A DNA stretch of 64,000 nt from JAABTL01 sp964465355 (GTDB lineage Bacteria; Deinococcota; Deinococci; Deinococcales; Trueperaceae), in NCBI GenBank assembly GCA_964465355.1, contig CAYXJZ010000003.1:21756-85755 (forward strand), given 5' to 3'. The notes beneath the pieces were generated by a model, which had not been told where the DNA came from, searched no databases, and worked only from the letters and a program-made list of their open reading frames with translations. Position 1 is the stretch's first letter, and every line of letters begins with the position of its first letter. Positions 43,342 to 52,145 of the stretch are shown piece by piece. Made by a program: the position numbers and the translations under genes.

Positions 43342-44658
43342 ATGAGCAACGCCGATCTCGCCCGCCGCCGTCAGGCCGCCGTCTCCCCCGCTGCCCAGAG
43401 CGTGCATCCCGTGTACCCCGTCAGGGCCGAGGGCAGCTACGTCTGGGACGCCGACGGTCGTCGTTACCTCGACTGGACCTCCGGCATCGCGGTGATGAAC
43501 CTCGGTCACTCCCACCCCAAGGTGGTCGAGGCCGTGCGGCAGCAGGTCGGCGAGTTCCAGCACCTCTGCTTCGCCGTCGGCATGCACCCCAGCTACGTGG
43601 AGGTGGCCGAGGCCCTGGCCCGCATCGCGCCTGGCCCCTCGCCCAAGAAGACCTTCCTGGTGAACTCCGGCGCCGAGGCCGTGGAGAACGCGGTGAAGAT
43701 CGCCCGCGTGGCCACCGGCCGTCAGGGCATCGTCGCCTTCACCCACGCCTTCCACGGACGCACCCACATGGCGCTCTCGCTGACCGGCAAGGCCAACCCC
43801 TACAAGGCCGGCTTCGCGCCGCGGGCGGCGGAGATCTACCGCGCCGCCTACCCCTACGTCTACCGCAACCCCTTCGGCTTGGAAGACGAGGACGCCGTCG
43901 CCGACGCCTACCTGGCGCAGCTCAAGGACCAGGTCAAGGTGACCATCGGCGAGGGCGAGGTGGCCGCCTTCATCCTCGAGCCGGTGGCCGGCGAGGGTGG
44001 TTTCATCCCCGCGCCCGAGCGCTTCCTCCGCGGCCTGCGCGCCTACGCCGACCAGATCGGCGCCCTGTGGATCGACGACGAGGTGCAGGCCGGCATGGGT
44101 CGCACCGGGCAGTGGTGGGCCGTTGACCGCTTCGGCCTCGAGCCCGATCTCGTCTGCACCGCCAAGGCCCTGGCCAGCGGCTTCCCCTTGGCGGCGGTGG
44201 TAGGCAAGGCCGAGATCATGGACCGGATGCAGCCAGGCATGCTCGGCAGCACCTTCGGCGGCAACCCCACCGGCTGCGCAGCCGCGCTGGCCACCATCGG
44301 CGTCATCGAGGACGAAGGCCTCTTGGCCCGCTCGCGCCACATCGGCGAGGCGCTGACCCAACGCCTGCAGGGCCTCAGGCGGCGCCTGTCCAACGTCGGC
44401 GACGTCCGCGGTCCAGGAGCGATGGTCGGCATCGAGTTCGTCAAGGACGCCGCCAAGACGCCCGATCCGGACACCGTCGAAGCCGTGGTGGCCTTGGCCC
44501 GCGAGCGCGGTCTGCTGCTCCTGCCCACCGGCAGCTACGGCAACGTCATCCGCCTGCTGCCCTCCATCCGCATGAGCGACGCCGAGATCGAGGAGGGCCT
44601 CGACCTTTTGGAGGCCTGCATCCTCGCTGTCACAGAAGGTGCGTTGCAGCCGGCCTGA
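43342..44658 (+). CDS. class III aminotransferase (4-aminobutyrate aminotransferase type)
   Basis: A 438-residue PLP enzyme. Motifs are YVWDADGRRYLDWTSGIAV, NSGAEAVENAVKIAR, FTHAFHGRTHMALSLTGK, the Asp-rich LWIDDEVQAGMGRTG, and TAKALASGFPLAAVV with the PLP lysine. The overall layout fits GABA or related omega-amino acid transaminases, though ornithine-type substrates remain possible. ATG 43342 has AGGAGG upstream. Confidence 0.87.
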   Translation: MSNADLARRRQAAVSPAAQSVHPVYPVRAEGSYVWDADGRRYLDWTSGIAVMNLGHSHPKVVEAVRQQVGEFQHLCFAVGMHPSYVEVAEALARIAPGPSPKKTFLVNSGAEAVENAVKIARVATGRQGIVAFTHAFHGRTHMALSLTGKANPYKAGFAPRAAEIYRAAYPYVYRNPFGLEDEDAVADAYLAQLKDQVKVTIGEGEVAAFILEPVAGEGGFIPAPERFLRGLRAYADQIGALWIDDEVQAGMGRTGQWWAVDRFGLEPDLVCTAKALASGFPLAAVVGKAEIMDRMQPGMLGSTFGGNPTGCAAALATIGVIEDEGLLARSRHIGEALTQRLQGLRRRLSNVGDVRGPGAMVGIEFVKDAAKTPDPDTVEAVVALARERGLLLLPTGSYGNVIRLLPSIRMSDAEIEEGLDLLEACILAVTEGALQPA

Positions 44659-44673
44659 ACCGATGGGCGGTGC

Positions 44674-44679
44674 TAGGCT
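44674..44679 (+). promoter_or_regulatory. -10 element of rpe
   Basis: TAGGCT six bases before GTG 44686, without a ribosome-binding site. Confidence 0.5.
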
Positions 44680-44685
44680 GAGGCC

Positions 44686-45366
44686 GTGAGACCCGTCTCC
44701 ATCGCCCCTTCCGTCCTGGCCGCCGACCTTGGCCGCCTGGCCGATGAGGTCGCCGCCGTCGTGGAAGCTGGGGCGGAGAGCCTCCATGTGGATGTCATGG
44801 ACGGCCACTTCGTCCCCAACCTCAGCTTCGGTGCCGGCGTGGTGGCCGCCGTACGGCGCGCCACCTCCACCTTCGTCGACGTGCACCTGATGATCGAGGC
44901 CCCTGAGCGCTGGGTGGACGCCTACGCCGACGCAGGCGCCGACGGCATCACGGTCCATCCCGAGGCCACGCCGCACCTGCATCGTGCCCTGCAGGCGGTG
45001 CGCGACCGAGGACTGCAGGTGGGTCTTGCCGTCAACCCGCTCACGCCCCTGTCGGTGGTCGACGCTGCCCTTGACGAGGTCGACCTGGTGCTGATCATGT
45101 CTGTGGACCCTGGCTTCGGAGGGCAACGCTACCTGCCGGGCAGTGACGCGCGCCTGACCACGGTGCGTGGCTGGATCGACCAGCGCGGGCTGGCCGTGCG
45201 CCTGCAGGTGGACGGCGGCATCGACCCGGTCACGGCGCCGAGGGCGGTTGCGGCCGGTGCCGACATCCTGGTGGCTGGCAGCGCGGTGTTCGGCGCGCCA
45301 GGCGGCGCAGCTGCAGGTATGGGGGCGCTACGTCAGGCGCTGGTCTCGAGCATGCGCCCCATCTGA
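44686..45366 (+). CDS. rpe: ribulose-phosphate 3-epimerase
   Basis: Interconverts ribulose 5-phosphate and xylulose 5-phosphate, 226 aa. It has SIAPSVLAADLG, LHVDVMDGHFVPNLSFG (metal ligands), VDVHLMIE, SVDPGFGGQRYLP and LQVDGGID. The GTG start gives the expected N-terminus. The last 34 bp overlap the end of accA on the other strand. Confidence 0.96.
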   Translation: MRPVSIAPSVLAADLGRLADEVAAVVEAGAESLHVDVMDGHFVPNLSFGAGVVAAVRRATSTFVDVHLMIEAPERWVDAYADAGADGITVHPEATPHLHRALQAVRDRGLQVGLAVNPLTPLSVVDAALDEVDLVLIMSVDPGFGGQRYLPGSDARLTTVRGWIDQRGLAVRLQVDGGIDPVTAPRAVAAGADILVAGSAVFGAPGGAAAGMGALRQALVSSMRPI

Positions 45367-46289
45367 CGGAAACGCTCGTAGCGTTGGGCCAGGATCTCGC
45401 CCTGCGACAGCGGGAGCAGGCTGGACAGGGCCCTGCGCACGGCGATGGCGGTGGCGTTGACCGCCGCGGATGGGTCCTTGTGCGCCCCACCAAGGGGCTC
45501 GGGGACCACCTCGTCGACCACGCCTTGGCCGAGCAGGTCGATGGCCGTGAGCTTCAGCGCCTCGGCGGCGCGGGGCGCCTCGGCGGCGTCGCGCCAGCGG
45601 ATGGCGGCGCAGGACTCGGGGCTGATCACCGAGTAGACGGCGTTCTCCAGGATGAGCACGCGGTTGGCCACGCCCACCGCCAGCGCGCCACCCGAACCGC
45701 CCTCACCGACGACCACGGCCACAGCCGGCACCCGTAGGCGGCTCATGCGGCGGATGCTCTCGGCGATGACCCAGGCCTGGCCCTGCTCCTCGGCGGCGAT
45801 GCCGGGGTAGGCGCCAGGCGTGTCGATGAAGGCCACCACCGGCAGGCCGAACCTGTCGGCCAGGTCCATGAGCCGCATGGCCTTGCGGTAGCCGCTGGGG
45901 TGGGCCATGCCGAAGTTGCGATGGATGTTCTCCTTGGTGTCGCGGCCCTTCTGCTGGGCCAGCACCACCACGCCGACGCCCTCGATGCTGCCTAGGCCGC
46001 CCACCAGCGCCGGGTCGTCGCCCAAGGCACGATCGCCATGCAACTCGACGAAGTTCTCCACCAGGCCGCCCACATGGTCGAGCGCCGTCGGCCGGCCAGG
46101 CGCGCGGGCCACCTGCACACGCTGCCAGCGGCTGAGGTTGTCGAAGGTCTCGCGCTTGAGGCGATCCAGCCGCTGCTCGAGCAGGCCGATCTCCTCACTC
46201 ATGTCCACCTGTTGCTCAGAGGCGTAGGCGCGCATGTCGCGCACCTTGGCCTCCAGTTCCTCGATCGGCTTCTCGAAGGGCAGACCCAC
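45333..46289 (-). CDS. accA: acetyl-CoA carboxylase carboxyltransferase alpha subunit
   Basis: Half of the carboxyltransferase that makes malonyl-CoA, 318 aa. The N-terminal coiled helix (EKPIEELEAKVRDMRAYA) precedes the crotonase-like core with NFGMAHPSGYRKAMRLM, FIDTPGAYPGI-AEEQGQ and GEGGSGGALA. GTG 46289 lies three bases after the accD stop, so the two subunits are co-expressed. The 3' end overlaps rpe. Confidence 0.96.
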   Translation of the reverse strand: MGLPFEKPIEELEAKVRDMRAYASEQQVDMSEEIGLLEQRLDRLKRETFDNLSRWQRVQVARAPGRPTALDHVGGLVENFVELHGDRALGDDPALVGGLGSIEGVGVVVLAQQKGRDTKENIHRNFGMAHPSGYRKAMRLMDLADRFGLPVVAFIDTPGAYPGIAAEEQGQAWVIAESIRRMSRLRVPAVAVVVGEGGSGGALAVGVANRVLILENAVYSVISPESCAAIRWRDAAEAPRAAEALKLTAIDLLGQGVVDEVVPEPLGGAHKDPSAAVNATAIAVRRALSSLLPLSQGEILAQRYERFRQMGRMLETSA

Positions 46290-46292
46290 GCC

Positions 46293-47168
46293 TCAGTTCA
46301 CCTTGCCCGTCGACGTCCGTGAAAGGCCCGAGCGCAACAGGCCGATGTAGGCGGCCAGCCGCGCCTTGAGCTCACCGCGTGGGATCACGTCGTCGAGCAT
46401 GCCCTTGCTCAGGAGGAACTCGGCACGCTGGAAACCGGCGGGCAGATCCTGCTTGATGGTCTGCTGGATGACCCGCGGCCCGGCGAAGCCGATGAGGGCG
46501 CCAGGCTCGGCCACGATCACGTCGCCAAGGGTGGCGAAGGAGGCCGTGACGCCACCGGTGGTGGGGTCGGTGAGCACCGAGATGAAGGGCAGGCGCCGCG
46601 AGGCCAGCCGCTCCAGCGCCACGGTGGTCTTGGCCATCTGCATGAGCGAGAGCGCGCCCTCCTGCATGCGGGCGCCGCCCGAGGCGGCCACCACGATGAA
46701 GGAGCGGTCCTCGTCGGCCGAACGCTCGGCCGCGCGGGCGATCTCCTCCCCCACCACCGATCCCATGGAACCGGCCAGGAAGAAGAAGTCCATCACCGCA
46801 AGACCGATGGGCAGGCCCTCGAGCAGGCCGGCACCGGTGAGGATGGCATCGGGACGCTCGCTGCGCTTCTGCATGGCGACGAGGCGCTCGGCGTATGGCT
46901 CGACGTCGACGAAGCCGAGGGCGTCCACCGGCTCCACCTGGCCGGACCAGCGCTCGAAGCTGCCCTGGTCGACCAGCATGTCCACCCTGGCGTTGGCCGG
47001 CATGCGTTCGTGGTGGCCGCACTCCGCGCAGACGTACTTGTTGGCGATGAGGTCTTTGCGGTACAGCTGGGCGCCGCAGGCGGGGCACTTCACCCACAGG
47101 CCGGCGGGGCTGGGATCGTCCTCGCGGCGCGTCGGTCGTTGGCGTCTGAACCAGCGCTCGAGTGCCAT
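46293..47168 (-). CDS. accD: acetyl-CoA carboxylase carboxyltransferase beta subunit
   Basis: 291 aa. The N-terminal zinc ribbon is complete (C28, C31, C47, C50), followed by the carboxyltransferase core GLLEGLPIGLAVMDF, SMGSVVGE, ASGGARMQEG, DPTTGGVTASFA and GFAGPRVIQQT. I place the start at ATG 47168, behind GGAGGAGAG; an in-frame ATG at 47210 overlaps the -10 box and cannot be in the transcript. Confidence 0.95.
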   Translation of the reverse strand: MALERWFRRQRPTRREDDPSPAGLWVKCPACGAQLYRKDLIANKYVCAECGHHERMPANARVDMLVDQGSFERWSGQVEPVDALGFVDVEPYAERLVAMQKRSERPDAILTGAGLLEGLPIGLAVMDFFFLAGSMGSVVGEEIARAAERSADEDRSFIVVAASGGARMQEGALSLMQMAKTTVALERLASRRLPFISVLTDPTTGGVTASFATLGDVIVAEPGALIGFAGPRVIQQTIKQDLPAGFQRAEFLLSKGMLDDVIPRGELKARLAAYIGLLRSGLSRTSTGKVN

Positions 47169-47208
47169 GGTCTCTCTCCTCCGCTGGGGCCATGCCGGCC
47201 CATCCGCC

Positions 47209-47214
47209 ATGCTA
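47209..47214 (-). promoter_or_regulatory. -10 element of accD-accA
   Basis: TAGCAT on the minus strand. The predicted start, near 47202, leaves a leader of about 34 nt that contains the accD Shine-Dalgarno sequence. Confidence 0.45.
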
Positions 47215-47269
47215 CCCCGTCGGCGCCCGGCTGCGCCGCCCCTGAAGGCCGGCGGGCCCTGGTGCGTCG

Positions 47270-47275
47270 TATCAT
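47270..47275 (+). promoter_or_regulatory. -10 element of the SDR-nrdR-rsmF group
   Basis: TATCAT six bases before ATG 47282; leaderless type. Confidence 0.5.
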
Positions 47276-47281
47276 GGTGGG

Positions 47282-48211
47282 ATGGAGCAGGCCAAGGTCG
47301 TCCTGGTCACCGACGTAGGGCAAGGCTTCGGCCGTGCCGTGGCACTGGGCTATGGCCAGGCCGGCTACGACGTGGTCTGCGCTGATCGCGACGTCGACCT
47401 GGCGGCCCGCACGGCCGCCGAGATCGAGGAGCTGGGTGGTCAGGCCATCCCGCTGCAGGCCGACCCCACCTCCTCCTTGGACGTGCAGGCGGCCTTCAGC
47501 AAGGTGCTGGAGATCTTCGGCACCCTGAGCGGCGTGGTGCACGTGGCGGCGCACGAGAGCGCCACCCCCTTCGACCGCCTCGGCGAGGCGGAGCTCAGCG
47601 AGCTGCTCGACGAGAACCTCAAGAGCAGCGTGCTCGTGCTGCGCAACGCCCAGCGGGCCACGCCGGGTGGCTGGGTGGTGCTCGTCGCACCACCGCAGCG
47701 CCACGATCGACCCCAGGCCGCCATCGTCATCGGGGCCCTGACCCAGCTGGCGGCCGCCTACCCAGCTCCGCGCCTGCGGGTCCCCAGCCAGGAGGACGAC
47801 GACGGTGGCGACGGCGCGCCCGAGGTGGGGGGCCTGAGGGTGAACGTGGTCATCCCCTCCCGCAGCCCTGCCGATCCCCGCCACGACGCCGCCCTGGTGC
47901 ACATGGTGCGCATGCTCGGCGGCCAGGCGGCCATCGGCGTGCACGGTGGCAGCTTCCCCGTCACCCTGCCACCCCCACCGAGGGTGGTGGAGGCGCTGTT
48001 GCCCGAGGTGCAGGCCGCACTGGATGACACCGTGCGCCAGTCGGAGGACGGCGACGACGACGATGACATCTTCCTGATCGACGACAGCGTCTTCCAGGAG
48101 GAGTTGGACCCGGTGCTGGACGAGGGTCTCGACGATCTCTCGCTGAGCTCGGCCGAGCTGGCCCTGCTGCGCCTCAGCAGCGCGATCTCCCGAGGGCGCG
48201 GCGAACGGTGA
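47282..48211 (+). CDS. degenerate short-chain dehydrogenase-like protein with acidic tail
   Basis: 309 aa. The first 140 residues look like an SDR Rossmann fold (VVLVTDVGQGFGRAVAL, then VVCADRDVD, then GVVHVAAHES), but the Ser-Tyr-x3-Lys catalytic set is absent: the strand after the NAG-like region reads VVLVAPPQRHDRPQ. Residues 165-180 and 250-300 are Asp/Glu-rich, including DGDDDDDIFLIDD, a motif very like one in the E3-binding-domain protein at 29673-31058. The stop overlaps nrdR (GTGA), so the two are coupled. Confidence 0.72.
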   Translation: MEQAKVVLVTDVGQGFGRAVALGYGQAGYDVVCADRDVDLAARTAAEIEELGGQAIPLQADPTSSLDVQAAFSKVLEIFGTLSGVVHVAAHESATPFDRLGEAELSELLDENLKSSVLVLRNAQRATPGGWVVLVAPPQRHDRPQAAIVIGALTQLAAAYPAPRLRVPSQEDDDGGDGAPEVGGLRVNVVIPSRSPADPRHDAALVHMVRMLGGQAAIGVHGGSFPVTLPPPPRVVEALLPEVQAALDDTVRQSEDGDDDDDIFLIDDSVFQEELDPVLDEGLDDLSLSSAELALLRLSSAISRGRGER

Positions 48212-48666
48212 GGTGCCCGTACTGCTCATCCAGCGACACCAAGGTGGTCAACTCGCGTCCCTCCGACGAGGGCGCCGCCATCCGCCGACGGCGTGAGTGC
48301 GCCGGATGCCACCGCCGCTTCACCAGCTACGAGCGGGCCCAGTTCGAGGCCTTGATGGTGCGCAAGCGTTCCGGTCGCGCCGAGGCCTTCAACCCCGACA
48401 AGCTGCTCGACAAGCTGCGCATCGCCTGCAACAAGCGTCCGATCACCGAGAAGCAGCTGCGCGAGTTCGCCTACGGCTTCGAGGACGAGGTGCAGGTGCC
48501 AGAGATCGCCAGCGACGAGATCGGCCGTCGCACCCTCAAGTTCCTCAAGGCCCTCGACGACGTGGCCTACATCCGCTTCCTCTCGGTCTACCGCGACTTC
48601 GACTCGGTCGACCGCTTCATCGAGGAGATCAAGCAGTTGGGCGAGACCATCGAACGGGTGGAGTGA
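48208..48666 (+). CDS. nrdR: transcriptional repressor NrdR
   Basis: Nucleotide-sensing repressor of ribonucleotide reductase genes, 152 aa. The zinc ribbon uses C3, C6, C31 and C34, followed by RRRRECAGCHRRFTSYER and an ATP-cone domain (about 49-139). The start is GTG, overlapping the SDR-like stop. No nrd gene or NrdR box is seen in this window. Confidence 0.96.
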   Translation: MRCPYCSSSDTKVVNSRPSDEGAAIRRRRECAGCHRRFTSYERAQFEALMVRKRSGRAEAFNPDKLLDKLRIACNKRPITEKQLREFAYGFEDEVQVPEIASDEIGRRTLKFLKALDDVAYIRFLSVYRDFDSVDRFIEEIKQLGETIERVE

Positions 48667-48679
48667 AGGGCTGAGCCGC

Positions 48680-50182
48680 ATGGCCAAGCGCCGTGGTCGG
48701 CCGCCCACCGTCAAGGACGGCGCCCTTCCGGCCGACATCCCCGTCCCCACCGCCCTCGAGGGCCGGCTTCGCCGCGACCTGGGTGACCATGATGCCGAGG
48801 CCTTGCTGGAGGCGCTGTCCCATCCACCCCTGACCGGCCTGCGGGTGCGCATGCGGGACGGTCCGGTGCAGGAGTTGACCCAGCGCCTTGGCTGGTCCTC
48901 GAAGCCCGTGCCTTGGAGCCAGGAAGGCGTGGTCCTAGCAGCGCCGGCGGACGGCCTGCGCCATCCCGCGACCCGGCACCCATGGCAGGAAGCAGGCGTC
49001 TACTACCTGCAGGACCCCTCGGCCATGGGTGTGGTGCCCGTGCTGGATCCGCAGCCGGGTGAGCGGGTGCTCGACCTGGCGGCTGCACCTGGCGGCAAGA
49101 GCAGCTACATCGCCGACCGCATGGCAGCTCAGGGGCAGAGGACTCAGGGTCTGCTGTGGAGCCATGACGCGGATGCCGGGCGGGTGGACGCCCTGGTCGG
49201 CAACCTCGAACGTTGGGGGGCGATCGACACCGTGGTCAGCCAGGGGCCGGTGGCTCTGCTGGCTCCGTTGCGCGGCACCTTCGACCGGGTGCTGCTCGAC
49301 GCGCCGTGCAGCGGCGAGGGCATGTTCCGCAAGTCGGCTGCCGCACGTGCGCTGTGGTCGGCCGAGCGTGTGGCCGGCTTCGCCAGCTTGCAGGACCGGC
49401 TGCTCGACCAGGCCCTTGACCTGCTGCGGCCAGGTGGCGTGCTTGTCTACGCCACCTGCACCTTCGCCGGTGACGAGGACGAGGGCGCCATCGCCCGTCT
49501 GCTGGCGCGGCGTGGGGACGTGGCGCCTGAGGCGATCGACGTCAGGGGCGCAAGCCCGGCCTTGCTGCCTGCAGGGGCGCCGGCCGAGCTGGCCGCAGCA
49601 TGCGCCCGCTGGTGGCCGCACAGGCAGCTGGGAGAGGGGCACTTCGTCGCCCGCCTGCGCAGGCTGGAGGCGTCGGTGGCCGAGGAGGCGCAGGAGGACG
49701 GACTGTGGTCTGCCACCCGTCGGGGCGGCACCGGCGCCTGGGGCGAGCCCCTCGCTCCCGCCGACCTGGCCAGCTACCGGGCCTTCGCCGAGGCCGTCCT
49801 CGGGGGCACGCCGGAGCTTGGTGGGCGTCTACGGCGTCAGGGCGAGTGGCTGTTGGCCATCCCGGAGGCGCTGCCGGACACGGGGCTGCGGTTGCGGCGA
49901 TCGGGTGTGCAACTCGGCCGCCTCGGCAAGGGCCGCTTCGAGCCGCACCACGCGCTCTCCCGCCTGCTGCCCGCCTCCGGCGGGGGCGCGGCGCGCCTCG
50001 ACCTCGGTTTGGACGACGAGCGCCTGGCCGCCTACCTCCGTGGCGAGGCGATCAGTGCCAAGGTGGAGGACGGCTGGCTGCTGCTGCGGGCCGAAGGCAA
50101 GCCCATCGGCTGGGCCAAGGCGAAGGGCGGGGAGCTCAACAACCACTACCCCAAGGGCCTCAGGAGGACGGACCCGGCCTGA
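48680..50182 (+). CDS. rsmF: RsmB/RsmF-type rRNA cytosine-C5 methyltransferase
   Basis: A 500-residue NOL1/NOP2/Sun methyltransferase. The SAM site is VLDLAAAPGGKSSYIADRM; the two catalytic cysteines are in LDAPCSGEGMFRK and LVYATCTF. The C-terminal 170 residues fit the RsmF extension (a PUA-like region ending GWAKAKGGELNNHYPKGLR). Its end overlaps the convergent SARP-type gene by 23 bp. Confidence 0.9.
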   Translation: MAKRRGRPPTVKDGALPADIPVPTALEGRLRRDLGDHDAEALLEALSHPPLTGLRVRMRDGPVQELTQRLGWSSKPVPWSQEGVVLAAPADGLRHPATRHPWQEAGVYYLQDPSAMGVVPVLDPQPGERVLDLAAAPGGKSSYIADRMAAQGQRTQGLLWSHDADAGRVDALVGNLERWGAIDTVVSQGPVALLAPLRGTFDRVLLDAPCSGEGMFRKSAAARALWSAERVAGFASLQDRLLDQALDLLRPGGVLVYATCTFAGDEDEGAIARLLARRGDVAPEAIDVRGASPALLPAGAPAELAAACARWWPHRQLGEGHFVARLRRLEASVAEEAQEDGLWSATRRGGTGAWGEPLAPADLASYRAFAEAVLGGTPELGGRLRRQGEWLLAIPEALPDTGLRLRRSGVQLGRLGKGRFEPHHALSRLLPASGGGAARLDLGLDDERLAAYLRGEAISAKVEDGWLLLRAEGKPIGWAKAKGGELNNHYPKGLRRTDPA

Positions 50183-52052
50183 GCGGCCTGCGTTCGGGCC
50201 GCAGCCCGGCCGCGCTGCGTTGCAGCACCGCCCGCACAGGCTGCGACACGGTCTGGTCGACCGCCTCGAAGATGAGGTCGTGGCTGAAGCGGTCGGTGGC
50301 AAGGAAGCCGGCGTCTTCCAGTTCCCGCCATGGTGTGAGCAGCGCAGCCGCCTTCACCTCGAGCAAGGCCGCGATCATCTCGAGGTCGAAGTCGCTCTGC
50401 AGAACGCTGGCTGCCTGAGCGATCCTCTGGGCTTCCTGGGACAGTCGGCTGAAGCGCTGGTGGATGACGGCACCCACCCTGTCCATGGGCGGCAGCCTGT
50501 CGGGGAAGGCGCCGCCCAGCTGCTCCCGTTCGAGCAGGTGCTTGACGGTCTCGAGGATGAACAAGGGGTTGCCCCCGGTGTAGCGGTGCAGGTCGGTGGC
50601 CAGGCGCTCGACATCGGCGACATCGACGCTGCAGCCCGAGACGACCTGAGCGAGCAGCCTGCCGGTGGCCTCAGGGGCGAGGGGCTGCAGGCGGATGATG
50701 GTGTGCAGACCCCTGCCTGACAGGTCTTCCATGTGGCGCAGGTAGGACGGGGGCACCTCGTCACTGCGGAAGGCGCAGATCGTGCGCGCCGACGCGCCCT
50801 CGGCGGGCAGGCGGTTGACGAAACGGCTGGCCGCCTCGAAGGACACGGTGTCGTAGAACTGCAGGTCGTCGACGACGACCACGTCGAAGACCTCAAGCAT
50901 GGCGTCGTAGAAGCGTGAGAGCGCCTCCTCGAAACGCAGCGTGGTGCTGAGATCGCGTGGTGCATGCGAGGCGGGCGTGTCCCCAGCCAGCTCCGGGATC
51001 AGGGTGGTCAGCTCGCCCCGGACCCAGTCGGGCAGGCGCAGGTCACGCCGCTCGGAGAAGGCGCGCCGCAGACCACGGGCCAGGCTCAGCTGCGGCACGG
51101 CCGCATCGCCCGGCCGCCCTGCCGTGAGGAAGACGGTCCCCTTGCTGGCCGCGAAGTCCATCATCAACCGCGTCTTGCCCACGCCTGGCGGGCCGTGCAG
51201 CATGATGGCGTGGCCTCGCTGCCAAGCCTCCTCCATCAGCGCCCACTCCCGCTCGCGCCCCACCAGCGGGAGGGCCTTCGCCACGGACACCGGCATGGTC
51301 ATCGCCAAACGCGTCCTGGCCACAGGATCAGGCCCAGCCCCGCGCAAACCTCTCCCCTCGTCGCCGCGCTCGATCCGCTCTGCCATGGCACGGGTCTCCT
51401 GGCTCGGCTCGGCACCCCACTCGCGTAGCAACATGCCACGCACCTCAGTGAAAGCCTTGAGGGCGGCTGCCCGGTCACCGTTGAGGTGGTGCAGGCGCAT
51501 GATCAGTCGGTAGGGGGCTTCGAGCATGGGGTCGAGGTCGATCAGCCTGCCACCCAGGTCGATCGCCTCCTGGTAGCGACCACGCTGCTCCAGCTCGCGA
51601 ATGCGGGCCTGGAGGGCCTGGGCCGTCAGCTCCACGACGCTGCTGCGCTCGCTGTGCAGCCAGTCGGCGAATTCGCTGCTGTCGTCGTACTCGAAGTGGG
51701 GAAGCAGTTCGCCGGCCAGGTCGAGCAGCGCCACCCAGTCGCTCTGGAAGGCCAGCACCTTGAGGCGGGCAACGTCGACCTCCAGAGCGTCGTTCAGGCG
51801 CAGCACGTCGCCCCCCACCACGATCTGCGGGTGACTGGCCTTGCGTAGGCGGCTCAGGACCCGGGCCAGGCTGTTGCGCGCCTTGGCCTCCTCCACCTCT
51901 GGCCACAGCAGGCCGGCCAGCTTGCGACGGCTGGTCGGCCCCTCCAACGCCAAGTAGGTCAGCAACCCCGCCGTCTTGCGGTCGGGGCTGCTGACCTGCT
52001 CGCCATCACCGAGGATGTTCGCCTTGAGTACCTTCAGCGTCCAGCCGGCCAC
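50160..52052 (-). CDS. SARP/BTAD-type regulator with AAA (STAND) ATPase domain, short C-terminus
   Basis: 630 aa. The N-terminal winged-helix DNA-binding segment (about 1-95; LLTYLALEGPTSRRKLAGLLW) is followed by a bacterial transcriptional activator TPR domain (about 96-235; YQEAIDLGGRLIDLDPMLE) and an ATPase with Walker A GPPGVGKT near 288 and Walker B VVVVDDLQF. Homologues of this type usually continue with several hundred residues of TPR repeats; this one ends right after the FSHDLIFEAV element. GTG 52052 has GAGGTGG upstream. The target genes are unknown; the three exported proteins upstream on the same strand are candidates. Confidence 0.85.
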   Translation of the reverse strand: MAGWTLKVLKANILGDGEQVSSPDRKTAGLLTYLALEGPTSRRKLAGLLWPEVEEAKARNSLARVLSRLRKASHPQIVVGGDVLRLNDALEVDVARLKVLAFQSDWVALLDLAGELLPHFEYDDSSEFADWLHSERSSVVELTAQALQARIRELEQRGRYQEAIDLGGRLIDLDPMLEAPYRLIMRLHHLNGDRAAALKAFTEVRGMLLREWGAEPSQETRAMAERIERGDEGRGLRGAGPDPVARTRLAMTMPVSVAKALPLVGREREWALMEEAWQRGHAIMLHGPPGVGKTRLMMDFAASKGTVFLTAGRPGDAAVPQLSLARGLRRAFSERRDLRLPDWVRGELTTLIPELAGDTPASHAPRDLSTTLRFEEALSRFYDAMLEVFDVVVVDDLQFYDTVSFEAASRFVNRLPAEGASARTICAFRSDEVPPSYLRHMEDLSGRGLHTIIRLQPLAPEATGRLLAQVVSGCSVDVADVERLATDLHRYTGGNPLFILETVKHLLEREQLGGAFPDRLPPMDRVGAVIHQRFSRLSQEAQRIAQAASVLQSDFDLEMIAALLEVKAAALLTPWRELEDAGFLATDRFSHDLIFEAVDQTVSQPVRAVLQRSAAGLRPERRPLRPGPSS

Positions 52053-52071
52053 GCCACCTCGCTAACGAGGC

Positions 52072-52077
52072 ATCTTA
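52072..52077 (-). promoter_or_regulatory. -10 element of the SARP-type regulator
   Basis: TAAGAT on the minus strand, 19 bases before GTG 52052; the short leader includes GAGGTGG. Confidence 0.5.
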
Positions 52078-52145
52078 CCGCCGCCAACCGCATCACCCGG
52101 TCGCTGGAGGACGTGGGGCACGGCCCCCGGGGCCTTCCCGACGGC

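Noticed and set aside
46293..47210. accD starting at ATG 47210
   Set aside because: That ATG overlaps the TAGCAT promoter box and would not be transcribed; ATG 47168 has a strong ribosome-binding site and the expected N-terminus.
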